Of a stretch of DNA of 33,046 nucleotides, positions 16,662 through 24,681 are shown in pieces. The stretch is from an uncultured Acetatifactor sp. (GTDB lineage Bacteria; Bacillota; Clostridia; Lachnospirales; Lachnospiraceae). Below the pieces are notes generated by a model. The model saw only the letters and a program-made list of their open reading frames with translations. It was not told the DNA's origin and ran no database searches. The stretch is from assembly GCA_934394665.1 (NCBI GenBank), contig CAKRRS010000024.1, positions 1 through 33,046 on the forward strand, written 5' to 3'. The position numbers and the translations under genes were made by a program. How positions within the stretch are numbered: the first letter of the stretch is position 1; every line of letters starts with the position of its first letter.

Positions 16662-18056
16662 CTATATGCTGCCTTCCTGCGGCCGGATATGCGTCGCCAT
16701 AAGCAGGATGCGCCCACCTGTCTTCTCCCTGATATAGTCCTGCGCTTTTTTCCGGTTCTCCTCGTCCAGTCCGGTGAACGGTTCGTCTAACAGCACACTC
16801 TGTGCTTCTGCTTCCATTGCCCTTACCAACGCAACTCTGCGCTTCATTCCGCCGGAGAGCTCTCTGCACGGAATGTCAAGTGCTTCCTCCGGGAGCACTT
16901 TTACAAGTGCCGTCCGCACCTGTGTCACATCCCCCAGTACCATCTCCAGATTCTTCACCGCACTATAGTCCTCACACAGACGATCCTCCTGAAACTGCAC
17001 AGCAAAGGTATCAATGCCGGATATTTCACCTTCCTGTGGCTGTTCCAGTCCGCACAGGCACCGGAAAAAAGTCGTCTTGCCGCTGCCGGAAGGCGTGTCT
17101 AACAGGTATGGCGTTCCGCTGTGAAACTCTGTGGTCACATGTCGGAAAACCCAGCGGTCATGGTAGCATTTTCCGAAATCGTATACCTTGAGCACCGGTC
17201 GTTTGCACCCAGTGTTCGCCAAAGTCCCGGCATTTCTCCGAACCGCATTTTCCTGTCTGTTCCCTCTCGCCATATTCGGTCGTCTGCAGACCGGTTCCCA
17301 TCTGAAAAATGCTTCCAGACAAAAGAACACCGTTTTTTCAAAAATAACGCTCAACAATACGATTACCGCTGCCCAGGCAAACAGATCCGCCGTATTCAGA
17401 TAAATTTTCGCCAGATACAGTGCGCCGCCGATGGAATGCACAGGCGTACCGATCACTTCCGCCGCCACCCCGGACTTCCAGCACATTCCCAGAGATAATT
17501 GAAAGGCACTAAGCAAAAAAGGCTTTAACGCCGGCCGATAGATATAGAAAAACCGGGTGGGAAACGGCAGTCGGAAGACTTCCGCCATTTCCAGCAACTC
17601 CCTGTCGGCACTTTTCAGCCCTTCCAGCGTATTCAGATAAATATTCGGAAATACTACCAGAAAGCAGATTGCCACCGCCAGCATGCCCGATCCCCACCAG
17701 ATCAGCAACAGTACCGCAAAAACCGCCACCGGCACCGCCTTGCAGAACACCATGAACGGACGAAGCACTTCCTCCACGATCCCGTATCGGCTGCTTATCG
17801 CCGCCAGAAAAAGTGCCACAATCACTCCCAGAAAAAATCCCGCCGCGATACGCCACAGCGAACTGAAAACGCTTCTCCAGAATTCTCCCTGTGTAATCAA
17901 TACCATCAACGCACGCAATGCCTGCACAGGTGTAGCAATCAGCAGAAAATTGTCCACACACCTTGCCAGGATCTGCCAGACTGCCAGCCAGAATATCAAT
18001 ATTATTATTTTTTTGATAAAAATAACATATTTACTCTGCGGCATAATAGAAATCAT
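16662..18056 (-). CDS. ABC importer permease-ATPase fusion (SsuC/SsuB-like)
   Basis: 464 residues. Residues 1-255 are a BPD_transp_1-type permease with about six helices and an EAA-like loop (EMAEVFRLPFPTRFFYIYRP, 156-174). After a linker of about 30 residues, residues 287-464 are an ATPase: Walker A PSGSGKTT (with Thr in place of the usual first Gly), Q-loop VQFQEDRL, signature LSGGM (400-404), Walker B SVLLDEP and switch His in ATHIRP. The ATPase is short, ending just after the switch. In related nitrate/sulfonate/thiamine-precursor importers these are two proteins. The start overlaps the substrate-binding gene by 26 nt; ATG 18044 is an alternative start. Substrate unknown. Confidence 0.85.
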   Translation of the reverse strand: MISIMPQSKYVIFIKKIIILIFWLAVWQILARCVDNFLLIATPVQALRALMVLITQGEFWRSVFSSLWRIAAGFFLGVIVALFLAAISSRYGIVEEVLRPFMVFCKAVPVAVFAVLLLIWWGSGMLAVAICFLVVFPNIYLNTLEGLKSADRELLEMAEVFRLPFPTRFFYIYRPALKPFLLSAFQLSLGMCWKSGVAAEVIGTPVHSIGGALYLAKIYLNTADLFAWAAVIVLLSVIFEKTVFFCLEAFFRWEPVCRRPNMARGNRQENAVRRNAGTLANTGCKRPVLKVYDFGKCYHDRWVFRHVTTEFHSGTPYLLDTPSGSGKTTFFRCLCGLEQPQEGEISGIDTFAVQFQEDRLCEDYSAVKNLEMVLGDVTQVRTALVKVLPEEALDIPCRELSGGMKRRVALVRAMEAEAQSVLLDEPFTGLDEENRKKAQDYIREKTGGRILLMATHIRPQEGSI

Positions 18057-19161
18057 CCTCAGGGAGTCCGCCGCCTACCGACTGGGGATCCTGTCCGAAC
18101 AGCACCTCCAGATATCCGGAAAGTGCCTGCTTCATTTCCGTTCCATTTATATAAGTAATGTTGCAATTCGGAATTGCCTTCTGCGCAATCGGTGCTTTTG
18201 CCACGATCTGCGCATCCACTGCCAATGCGGCACCGGTTTCGGGATCTGCATTTACTGCTTCCGCACTTGCCTTATGATCTTCCATAAAAGCTTTTACACA
18301 AGATTCATTCTCTTCCAGGAACGCTTTGCGGACGACCGTAACGCCGGTGACCATGCTGCTGCCGTTCTCGCCCTGTACTTTGTTCCATTCCGCATTCAGG
18401 TCTAGGATCACCTTCAGTGCATTATTCTGCATACATGCCGCGGTAACAAAAGGCTGCGGCAGAAGTCCGATTGCTGCAGGATCCTCCGCCAGCACCGAAG
18501 CTACTTCCGTCGCTTCTGATTTATATTCCAGTGTCACGTCCTCTGCGGACATACCGTTTGCAGCAAGCAGATACTGTAATACATAGTCCGGTGTGGTTCC
18601 TTTTCCGGTCAGGTAGATCGTTTTTCCAGCAAGGTCTGTAAAACTCGTCACGGAACCTTCGCCGGATACCATATATAATACGCCCAGGGTATTGATATCA
18701 ATGACTTCCACGCCGCCCTGCGTCTTATGATAGAGGACACTTGCCACATTGGCAGGCACCAGAGCAATATCCAGTTCCCCCTTTACCATTAACGGTAAAA
18801 GTTCGTCTGCGCCGGTCGCCATCTGGAATTCATAAGTATTGGAAGTCTCACCCTTTTCAGCCTTTTGCATTAAAAATAATAAGCCCATGGAGGTAGGACC
18901 TTTCAGGGAACCGATCCGCACGGTAGTGCCTCCTGCGGTTTCTGCACCTACGACAGTTTCTGTTTCTTTCGCGATCTCGCTGCCTACGCTTTCCGTCGAA
19001 GCATTTACCGACGCTTCGCTCGTCTGCGCGGCTTCCGCTGTCAGGCTTTCCGACACGTTCGCCTGCTCCTGTGCCTTACCGCAACCGGCGAGGCTGCCGC
19101 ACAGCAATCCCAAAGTCAGCACCGTTGCCAGTATTTTTGTGATTTTTGTTTTCTTTTTCAT
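18031..19161 (-). CDS. ABC importer substrate-binding lipoprotein
   Basis: A 376-residue lipoprotein: Lys-rich start, hydrophobic stretch, and lipobox LAGC giving a lipidated Cys near residue 27, then a Ser/Thr/Glu/Ala-rich linker of about 45 residues. The mature part has the SsuA/NMT1 type-2 periplasmic-binding fold (VRIGSLKGPTSMGLLFL, GELDIALVPANVA, LAGKTIYLTGKGTTPDY). It delivers substrate to the overlapping permease-ATPase fusion. The family covers sulfonates, nitrate and thiamine precursors, and I cannot assign the ligand. I chose ATG 19161 (AAAGGCG upstream, signal peptide begins here) over the longer frame from 19212. Confidence 0.88.
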   Translation of the reverse strand: MKKKTKITKILATVLTLGLLCGSLAGCGKAQEQANVSESLTAEAAQTSEASVNASTESVGSEIAKETETVVGAETAGGTTVRIGSLKGPTSMGLLFLMQKAEKGETSNTYEFQMATGADELLPLMVKGELDIALVPANVASVLYHKTQGGVEVIDINTLGVLYMVSGEGSVTSFTDLAGKTIYLTGKGTTPDYVLQYLLAANGMSAEDVTLEYKSEATEVASVLAEDPAAIGLLPQPFVTAACMQNNALKVILDLNAEWNKVQGENGSSMVTGVTVVRKAFLEENESCVKAFMEDHKASAEAVNADPETGAALAVDAQIVAKAPIAQKAIPNCNITYINGTEMKQALSGYLEVLFGQDPQSVGGGLPEDDFYYAAE

Positions 19162-19239
19162 TGTTTTTTCGCCTTTCTGCATAGAATTGTTATGGTACAG
19201 TCGCTCTTTCAAAAAGAAAAACTATTGCATTGTGGCAGC

Positions 19240-19324
19240 AAAAAAACACCTTCTCCTCTCAGCTTCCGACAATGCTTCCGTCAGCGCTTCAAAGGTCAGT
19301 CACCTCTGTGGGATTCCGGTCAGT
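19240..19324 (-). promoter_or_regulatory. Structured leader of the ABC importer, possible attenuator
   Basis: Minus strand: ACCTT (19292-19296) pairs with AAGGT (19248-19252), enclosing AGC-CTGAC/GTCGG-GCT, and a run of seven Us follows (19240-19246), which is terminator-like and lies 80 nt before the start codon. Upstream, ACTGACC occurs twice (19294-19300 and 19318-19324). It resembles no riboswitch consensus I know well; TPP was considered and not supported. Confidence 0.4.
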
Positions 19325-19410
19325 GCTATCGCTTTATTTTGCATTTTGCCTGCCGCGCTTTCCGGTCTCCGTTTCTTATGTGTTTCTTTTTGCCTTTTAT
19401 AATGTACCTA

Positions 19411-19455
19411 TTCAGAACCCCATTCGCAATTTATGAAAATGGTTCCGGTTCTGAA
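19411..19455. repeat. 9-bp inverted repeat between divergent genes
   Basis: TTCAGAACC (19411-19419) and GGTTCTGAA (19447-19455), 27 nt apart, in the 430-nt gap between the importer operon and the spore protein gene. Could be an operator or a hairpin; nothing else identifies it. Confidence 0.35.
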
Positions 19456-19491
19456 CAGTCACATTATAACGTAAAAATGAAAAACTTACCA

Positions 19492-19520
19492 GCATGAAAA
19501 ATACGTCTCCGCTCATACTA
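19492..19520 (+). promoter_or_regulatory. Sigma-G promoter of the spore protein gene
   Basis: GCATG (19492-19496), 17-nt spacer, CATACTA (19514-19520) match the forespore sigma-G pattern (GHATR, then CATNNTA). It lies 70 nt upstream of the spore protein start. A hairpin AGATAAGC/GCTTATCT follows in the leader. Confidence 0.75.
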
Positions 19521-19590
19521 ATACCAAGATAAGCGACCACAAAAAGCTTATCTGTAACACAGTAAACCAATCCAAACGGAGGTGAACAAA

Positions 19591-19788
19591 ATGGCAAGTA
19601 AAACCAATAGAGTAGAAGTTCCCGAAGCAAAGGCTGCAATGGATCGTTTCAAGACTGAGGTAGCATCTGAGCTGGGTGTAAACCTGAAAGAAGGTTACAA
19701 CGGTGATCTGACTTCCAAGGAAGCCGGAAGCATCGGTGGTGAGATGGTTCGTCGTATGATCAAGAAGCAGGAAGAGCAGATGAAATAA
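19591..19788 (+). CDS. Alpha/beta-type small acid-soluble spore protein
   Basis: A 65-residue protein with the two conserved family blocks: KTEVASELGV near residue 21, which contains the recognition site cut by the germination protease GPR, and the C-terminal GEMVRRMIKKQEE helix preceded by LTSKEAGSIGG. These proteins coat and protect DNA in dormant spores and supply amino acids on germination. The ATG at 19591 has GGAGGTGAAC upstream; an in-frame GTG at 19582 lies inside that site and is rejected. Only protein gene on this strand. It uses the candidate sigma-G promoter at 19492-19520. Confidence 0.95.
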   Translation: MASKTNRVEVPEAKAAMDRFKTEVASELGVNLKEGYNGDLTSKEAGSIGGEMVRRMIKKQEEQMK

Positions 19789-19827
19789 GCTTTCCGCTGA
19801 CTGCGTAGGTCATAAGGACCGAAAAAA

Positions 19828-19860
19828 GAAGCTGTACGGAGCATCCCTCTGTACAGCTTC
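19828..19860. terminator. Bidirectional terminator between spore protein gene and fsa
   Basis: GAAGCTGTAC (19828-19837) and GTACAGCTTC (19851-19860) form a 10-bp perfect stem. It is followed by UUUU on the plus strand and by UUUUUU on the minus strand, serving both convergent genes. Confidence 0.88.
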
Positions 19861-19919
19861 TTTTCCTATATCACATAGTATGACCTCTTTCGTATCCTAC
19901 GCACTTCGTGCTCTCGAAT

Positions 19920-20573
19920 TTATTCTCCAAAGACAGCCTTGTAATCCGCCTGGAACTTGGCAATACCTGCGTCGGTCAAAGGATGTTTTACCATCTGCTC
20001 GATCACAGCGTAAGGAACGGTTGCAATGTCAGCACCTGCCAGTGCACAGTCGGTTACGTGGATAGGATTCCGTACGCTTGCTGCGATAATCTGGGTATCC
20101 AGATCGGTCACTGCGAAAATATCAGCGATATCACGGATCAGATCTACACCTCTCTGGCTGATGTCATCCAGTCTGCCCAGGAAAGGAGATACATAAGTAG
20201 CACCTGCGCGTGCTGCCAGCAAAGCCTGGTTCGCAGAGAAAATCAGTGTCACATTGGTCTTGATCCCCTCGGAGCTTAATACTTTACATGCCTTCAGTCC
20301 TTCTACGGTCATAGGGATCTTCACTACCATGTTGGGATGGATAGCTGCGATCTCTCTGCCTTCCTTAATCATACCTTCTGCATCTACGGTGGTAGCCTTT
20401 ACTTCACCGCTGATCGGTCCGTCTACGATGGATGCGATCTCTTTAATTACTTCTTTGAAATCTCTACCCTCTTTTGCGATCAGAGAGGGATTGGTCGTTA
20501 CTCCGCAAATAACCCCCATGTCATTTGCTTTCTTAATGTCTTCTACTTTGGCAGTGTCAATAAAAAAACGCAT
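19920..20573 (-). CDS. fsa: Fructose-6-phosphate aldolase / transaldolase-like protein
   Basis: A 217-residue member of the small TalC/FSA transaldolase subfamily. It begins [16 protein letters not shown], has [13 protein letters not shown] and the Schiff-base Lys85 in VVKIPMT, and a late SVRNPIHV block. Members either split fructose-6-phosphate or act as transaldolase in the pentose phosphate pathway; which one applies is not decidable by eye. It appears monocistronic, with its own promoter and a shared terminator. Confidence 0.93.
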   Translation of the reverse strand: MRFFIDTAKVEDIKKANDMGVICGVTTNPSLIAKEGRDFKEVIKEIASIVDGPISGEVKATTVDAEGMIKEGREIAAIHPNMVVKIPMTVEGLKACKVLSSEGIKTNVTLIFSANQALLAARAGATYVSPFLGRLDDISQRGVDLIRDIADIFAVTDLDTQIIAASVRNPIHVTDCALAGADIATVPYAVIEQMVKHPLTDAGIAKFQADYKAVFGE

Positions 20574-20646
20574 AACTCTTCTCCTTTTTTGCTATGTAAT
20601 TTGAATGGTTTCGGGTTCGCAAAACAATTTTCGAACCTTTATCTAC

Positions 20647-20675
20647 AGTATACTCACTTTATAGGAAAACAGCAA
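20647..20675 (-). promoter_or_regulatory. Candidate sigma-A promoter of fsa
   Basis: Minus strand: TTGCTG (20670-20675), 17-nt spacer, TATACT (20647-20652). The leader contains a GGTTCG/CGAACC hairpin (20617-20640). Confidence 0.6.
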
Positions 20676-20723
20676 GTGTTTTTATTAAAAATTATTGATT
20701 GTGTTCGAGCACGAAGCTTCTTA

Positions 20724-21683
20724 CTACAGATACTGTATTTTGCGGATATAATAAAAATCCGCACCTTTTAGCGTCTGTCTTTTCTTCCATCCCGGCGCAT
20801 CCGTTACCGCAAGCAGTCTCTGTAAGGTTTTCATATCCGGAATTCGGTTTCTGCGCTCTTCGCAGGCTGTCATACGAATCAGTCTGCACAGCCATTTTTC
20901 CTGTTTTCGTTCTTTTCGCCGCCCTCTATACTCTTTTCTTTTATCATGACCTGTTCCGCCAATACCATCGGTTTTTCTGTCCTTTGTTCTGTATATCACG
21001 CTCTCCGGCAATTGTTTTCCAAAGATCTTTTTCAAGAATATCCTTCCCTTGCACAATTGCCCGTTATCTTCTATGACAATGCCAAGCAATGCCGCCAGCA
21101 GTTTCCCTGCCGCATACACATCACTTTCTTCCCCCGGATATTCCCCGGTTCTAAACTGTTCCGGTGCACTGTAAGCATAGTTTCCTGCCGCAGACCAGCC
21201 CTGCTCCCTGTTCCACAGGCAGCCGAGATCGACGATTCCCACACTGCCGTCGACCCTGATGCGGATGTTTTCGGGCTTCAGATCCCGGTAGAGAAACGGT
21301 TGCGTCCTTTCATGCAGATATTGCAGGCCTTCCGCGATCTGTCCCATCACCGCCGCTGCCCGTCCGGGCGACAGCCGCCCTCTTCGCTCCAGCATTTCAT
21401 GCAGATCCATGCCTTCCAAAAATTCGATTACCAGATACCCAAATTTTCCATGCGTCCAATGTTCCCGATACCTGGGAAATACCGGATGATCGATTTCTGC
21501 CCAGTTTCGGCATTCCCTATGCCACATTTTTGTGGTTTCAGATATCTTGCAAGCCCAGAAATTGCCTTTTTCATCCGTCACACGATATACCGCTGCAAAA
21601 CTGCCATGACCGCAGAGTATCGGGGAGAAATATCCATGCCGGCGTAAGTTTATGATTACTTTTTCATTTAGTGCAAGCTCCAC
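20724..21683 (-). CDS. Eukaryotic-like Ser/Thr protein kinase, soluble
   Basis: A 319-residue protein. Residues 15-200 are a Hanks-type kinase: glycine loop GHGSFAAVYRV (25-35), ATP-binding Lys46 (ACKIS), catalytic loop YRDLKPEN (132-139, Asp134 and Asn139), magnesium loop DLG (Asp152; Phe of DFG is Leu) and APE (173-175). All catalytic residues are present. The C-terminal 120 residues are basic and unassigned, and no membrane helix or PASTA domain is seen, unlike PrkC. The start is a GTG with AAGGAGG upstream and lies 20 nt inside the end of the PP2C-like gene, so the two are translationally coupled. Confidence 0.88.
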   Translation of the reverse strand: MELALNEKVIINLRRHGYFSPILCGHGSFAAVYRVTDEKGNFWACKISETTKMWHRECRNWAEIDHPVFPRYREHWTHGKFGYLVIEFLEGMDLHEMLERRGRLSPGRAAAVMGQIAEGLQYLHERTQPFLYRDLKPENIRIRVDGSVGIVDLGCLWNREQGWSAAGNYAYSAPEQFRTGEYPGEESDVYAAGKLLAALLGIVIEDNGQLCKGRIFLKKIFGKQLPESVIYRTKDRKTDGIGGTGHDKRKEYRGRRKERKQEKWLCRLIRMTACEERRNRIPDMKTLQRLLAVTDAPGWKKRQTLKGADFYYIRKIQYL

Positions 21684-22299
21684 GTGTGCCTCCTTTTACC
21701 GGCAGGATCCATACCGCTCCCATGTGCATTCCACCCAGCTGCTCTGCCATTTTTCCTAATTCCAGCAAGTGTCTGTCAGCGCCCTGTGCCATTTTCTGCA
21801 AGCTGTCTTCCCGCAAATTCCCCGGTGCCAGGCAATCAGTCAACCTGCTTTCCGTAAAATTCAAGAATGCATGATCTGCCAGTAAAATAGCTGTATCCGG
21901 CTCTATCCGTCCTACCGTGCACGGCTTGGTCTGTATCTTCCATGTCGTTCTCCCGAATCTGTGAAAGAAAAAGCAGATCTGCATGTTCCCCCGGCCAAGC
22001 AGTGCCACTTTATTATCCATGCACAAAATGCCGGCAAAGCTGCCCACGCTTTTCTTTTGTTCTGCCAGATATTCCGTCCATCTTTCCCTGATGCCTTCTT
22101 CCTGATGATCTTTCCGAACATCTATAACGTTACATTCCTCTTCTATAAAATTCTGTAAGCTGATCAGTTGTTCTCTAGTGTCAGCGATACAGGCTCCCAC
22201 CATCGAAACATTCTTCCTGCGGTATTTTCTCTGTTGCAGTGTCAGAAAAATCCTTGCTTCCGCCTCTTTTTGCCTATAGCAGGCCGTCACATACTCCAT
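21664..22299 (-). CDS. PP2C-like protein lacking metal-binding residues (putative pseudophosphatase)
   Basis: 211 residues. The C-terminal half follows the order of a PP2C phosphatase: a strand pair around GRGNMQI where GDSR is expected, IEPDTAILLADHAF (about 134-147) where LLCTDGL is expected, and a final GGMHMGAVWILPVK (about 189-202) where GGxDNxTVIxV is expected. In each the metal-ligand Asp, or its Gly partner, is changed. The N-terminal DGxGGH block is not found either. I therefore infer an inactive PP2C scaffold; the homology is by pattern only. It overlaps the kinase gene downstream by 20 nt and is probably its regulator. ATG 22299 has AAGGAG at a suitable distance. Confidence 0.6.
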   Translation of the reverse strand: MEYVTACYRQKEAEARIFLTLQQRKYRRKNVSMVGACIADTREQLISLQNFIEEECNVIDVRKDHQEEGIRERWTEYLAEQKKSVGSFAGILCMDNKVALLGRGNMQICFFFHRFGRTTWKIQTKPCTVGRIEPDTAILLADHAFLNFTESRLTDCLAPGNLREDSLQKMAQGADRHLLELGKMAEQLGGMHMGAVWILPVKGGTRGACTK

Positions 22300-22373
22300 G
22301 CACATTTCTCCTTTTTCCTTATTTTTTTGTTAAAAATCATTTTTAGGGAATTATTTGCCGATTGGCGTGAAAT

Positions 22374-22403
22374 CGTAAAAAGAGCATACCATGAGGTATG
22401 CTC
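22374..22403 (-). terminator. Rho-independent terminator after rseP
   Basis: Minus strand: GAGCATACC-tcat-GGTATGCTC followed by UUUUUACG. It ends the bactofilin-to-rseP operon, about 28 nt after the rseP stop. Confidence 0.9.
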
Positions 22404-22430
22404 CTTGTCAATGTTGCATTTGCCGAACTG

Positions 22431-23486
22431 TTATCCAAAAATATTAACCAGATCATTAAACAGCAGGAACACCATCAGTGCCATGAAAAACATCAGACCG
22501 ATAAAATGTACCATGCCTTCTTTTTCCGGTGGCACCGGTTTGTGTGTAACAGCTTCCCAGAATAAGAATACCAGTCGTCCGCCGTCCAGTGCCGGAATCG
22601 GCAGCAGATTCAGGATTCCAAGGTTTACCGTAAGCATCAGCGTGATATTCAGCATGTTTACAAGTACGTTCTGCCAGCCGTACTCTTTGGTACTCTCATA
22701 GGTCTTGCCTACGACATTCACGGCGATTCCTACCGGACCCGCCACATCCTGTCTGGATACCTGCCCCTGTACCAGCATGACCAGACTCTTCCAGGTCATG
22801 TTGACGCAATAGCGCATCTCGTACCACGAATAGCGGAAGCAATCCAGACCGGACAGCTGTACAAAATCAGCATTGCTGATACCAATGAGGTATCTTCCTT
22901 CCGTTTCATCGTATTTCGGTGTCAGGACAGTCGTAGCTTTAGCACCGTCTCTCTCATATTCCACGGTCACATCACCGCCGCGGTAGGTCAGGGTAAACAA
23001 CTGGATTTCTTCATATAAATGGATCTTGCTGCCATTCAGGGACAGAATACGGTCTCCTGCCAAAAGTCCTGCCTCCTGTGCTGCGCCACCATCCACAACC
23101 TCTGTCGCCACAGGATCCCTGATCACGATCAGATTGACCATAATCAGTGCAATGATAAATCCGAGAATAAAATTGAACACCGGACCTGCCAGCACAGTGG
23201 AAATCCTCGCCCACACATTGGCGTTCAGGAAAGATCCGCTGTGGTCTTCCCCGTCTTCCTTCTCATGCAATCCGTCTTCGCCTTCAAACATGCAGGCGCC
23301 GCCGATGGGAAGAAGCTTCAGAGAATATTTGGTATCTCCTTTTTGGAAGGAGAACAGGTTCGGACCCATTCCCACGGAAAATTCAATCACATGAATCCCG
23401 TTGGCTTTTGCCAGCAGAAAATGTCCGAATTCATGTGAGATTACCACCACCCCAAAGATCAATACAAATAAGATCAGTGTAACCAT
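22431..23486 (-). CDS. rseP: RIP metalloprotease RseP (site-2 protease)
   Basis: A 351-residue intramembrane zinc protease. The zinc motif HEFGH is at residues 18-22 in the first helix. A PDZ domain with GLLAGDRILSLNG sits in the middle, and the third ligand motif LDGGR is in a C-terminal helix. It cleaves transmembrane substrates such as anti-sigma factors within the membrane; the membrane anti-sigma at 31118 is a conceivable substrate (speculation). It is the last gene of the operon, 10 nt after dxr. Confidence 0.96.
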   Translation of the reverse strand: MVTLILFVLIFGVVVISHEFGHFLLAKANGIHVIEFSVGMGPNLFSFQKGDTKYSLKLLPIGGACMFEGEDGLHEKEDGEDHSGSFLNANVWARISTVLAGPVFNFILGFIIALIMVNLIVIRDPVATEVVDGGAAQEAGLLAGDRILSLNGSKIHLYEEIQLFTLTYRGGDVTVEYERDGAKATTVLTPKYDETEGRYLIGISNADFVQLSGLDCFRYSWYEMRYCVNMTWKSLVMLVQGQVSRQDVAGPVGIAVNVVGKTYESTKEYGWQNVLVNMLNITLMLTVNLGILNLLPIPALDGGRLVFLFWEAVTHKPVPPEKEGMVHFIGLMFFMALMVFLLFNDLVNIFG

Positions 23487-23496
23487 TCATTGCCTC

Positions 23497-24639
23497 TCAT
23501 AAATACTTTTCAATATAATCGTAGACAGATTTTTCCGTCTCCAAAATCTCATCCACATTGGGATTCTCAATCACTTTATGCTGTTCCATCGCCTTCTGAA
23601 TGAGTTCCGGAATCTGGAGATATTTAATTTTACGATCCAAGAACATTCCGACCGCTTTCTCATTCGCCGCATTGTACACGGTCGGCATACTGCCGCCGAT
23701 ACGCTGTGCCTTATAAGCAAGCTTCAATCCGTAGAAGGTATCCATATCCGGCTTTTCAAACGTCAGCTGCCCCAGTTCATAAAAATCCAGACGCTTTCCG
23801 GGCATCGGACGACGATCCGGATAAAACAGTGCATACTGGATCGGAAGCTTCATATCCGGTGTTCCCAGCTGTGCGATCACAGCGCCATCTACGTACTGCA
23901 CCGCGGAATGAACGATACTCTGCGGATGTACCACGACCTGGATCTGATCCAGCTCCACGCCGAACAGCCACTTGACTTCCATGACTTCCAGACCCTTATT
24001 TACCAATGTCGAGGAATCAATCGTGATCTTCCGTCCCATAGCCCAGTTGGGATGTTTTAACGCGTCTTCTACCTGAATCTTCTGCAGCTGCTCTGTCGTT
24101 CTGCCGCGGAACGGTCCGCCGGATGCTGTGAGCAGGATCTTCTCGATTCTGTCTTTCGGTTCTCCGTTCAATGACTGGAAAATCGCACTGTGCTCACTGT
24201 CCACCGGCAGGATCTGTACGCCCATTTTGGCAGCCAGCGGCATAATGATATGTCCGGCCGTCACCAGTGTCTCTTTATTCGCCAGCGCAATATCTTTGCC
24301 TGCTTCGATAGCTGCAATCGTAGGTCTGATACCAATCATTCCCACAATTGCCGTCACTAATACCTGTGACTCGGGTATTGTCGCGATCTCTAACAGACCA
24401 TCCATGCCTGCAACAACCTTTACCGGCAGATCCGATACGCGGTCACGCAGGTCTGCTGCCGCTTCCTCGCTCCACATACCGGCGATCAGCGGATGGAACT
24501 CTCTGATCTGCTGTTCCATCAATGCTACACTTTTTCCGGCTGCCAGTGCCACCACTGTAAGCTCCGGATTATTTCTGACAACTTCCAGTGTCTGTGTTCC
24601 GATGGATCCGGTCGACCCCAGAATTGCAATCTTTTTCAT
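23497..24639 (-). CDS. dxr: 1-deoxy-D-xylulose 5-phosphate reductoisomerase
   Basis: A 380-residue enzyme of the non-mevalonate isoprenoid pathway, converting DXP to MEP with NADPH. The nucleotide-binding motif GSTGSIGTQT begins at residue 8. Metal ligands Asp147 and Glu149 lie in PVDSEHSAIFQSL. The substrate-binding block ASGGPFRG follows. It lies between cdsA (42 nt upstream) and rseP, the usual order in Firmicutes. Confidence 0.98.
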   Translation of the reverse strand: MKKIAILGSTGSIGTQTLEVVRNNPELTVVALAAGKSVALMEQQIREFHPLIAGMWSEEAAADLRDRVSDLPVKVVAGMDGLLEIATIPESQVLVTAIVGMIGIRPTIAAIEAGKDIALANKETLVTAGHIIMPLAAKMGVQILPVDSEHSAIFQSLNGEPKDRIEKILLTASGGPFRGRTTEQLQKIQVEDALKHPNWAMGRKITIDSSTLVNKGLEVMEVKWLFGVELDQIQVVVHPQSIVHSAVQYVDGAVIAQLGTPDMKLPIQYALFYPDRRPMPGKRLDFYELGQLTFEKPDMDTFYGLKLAYKAQRIGGSMPTVYNAANEKAVGMFLDRKIKYLQIPELIQKAMEQHKVIENPNVDEILETEKSVYDYIEKYL

Positions 24640-24681
24640 ATGTTATTCCTCATTTCTGCGCATGCATTTTGCGCATAACGA

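Noticed and set aside
19200..19400. Thiamine pyrophosphate riboswitch before the SsuA/NMT1-like importer
   Set aside because: A CCTTTGAA stretch recalls part of the TPP aptamer, but the GGCTGAGA half and the second conserved arm are missing.
20946..21647. 233-codon plus-strand frame
   Set aside because: It is antisense to the kinase gene, whose motifs are unmistakable.
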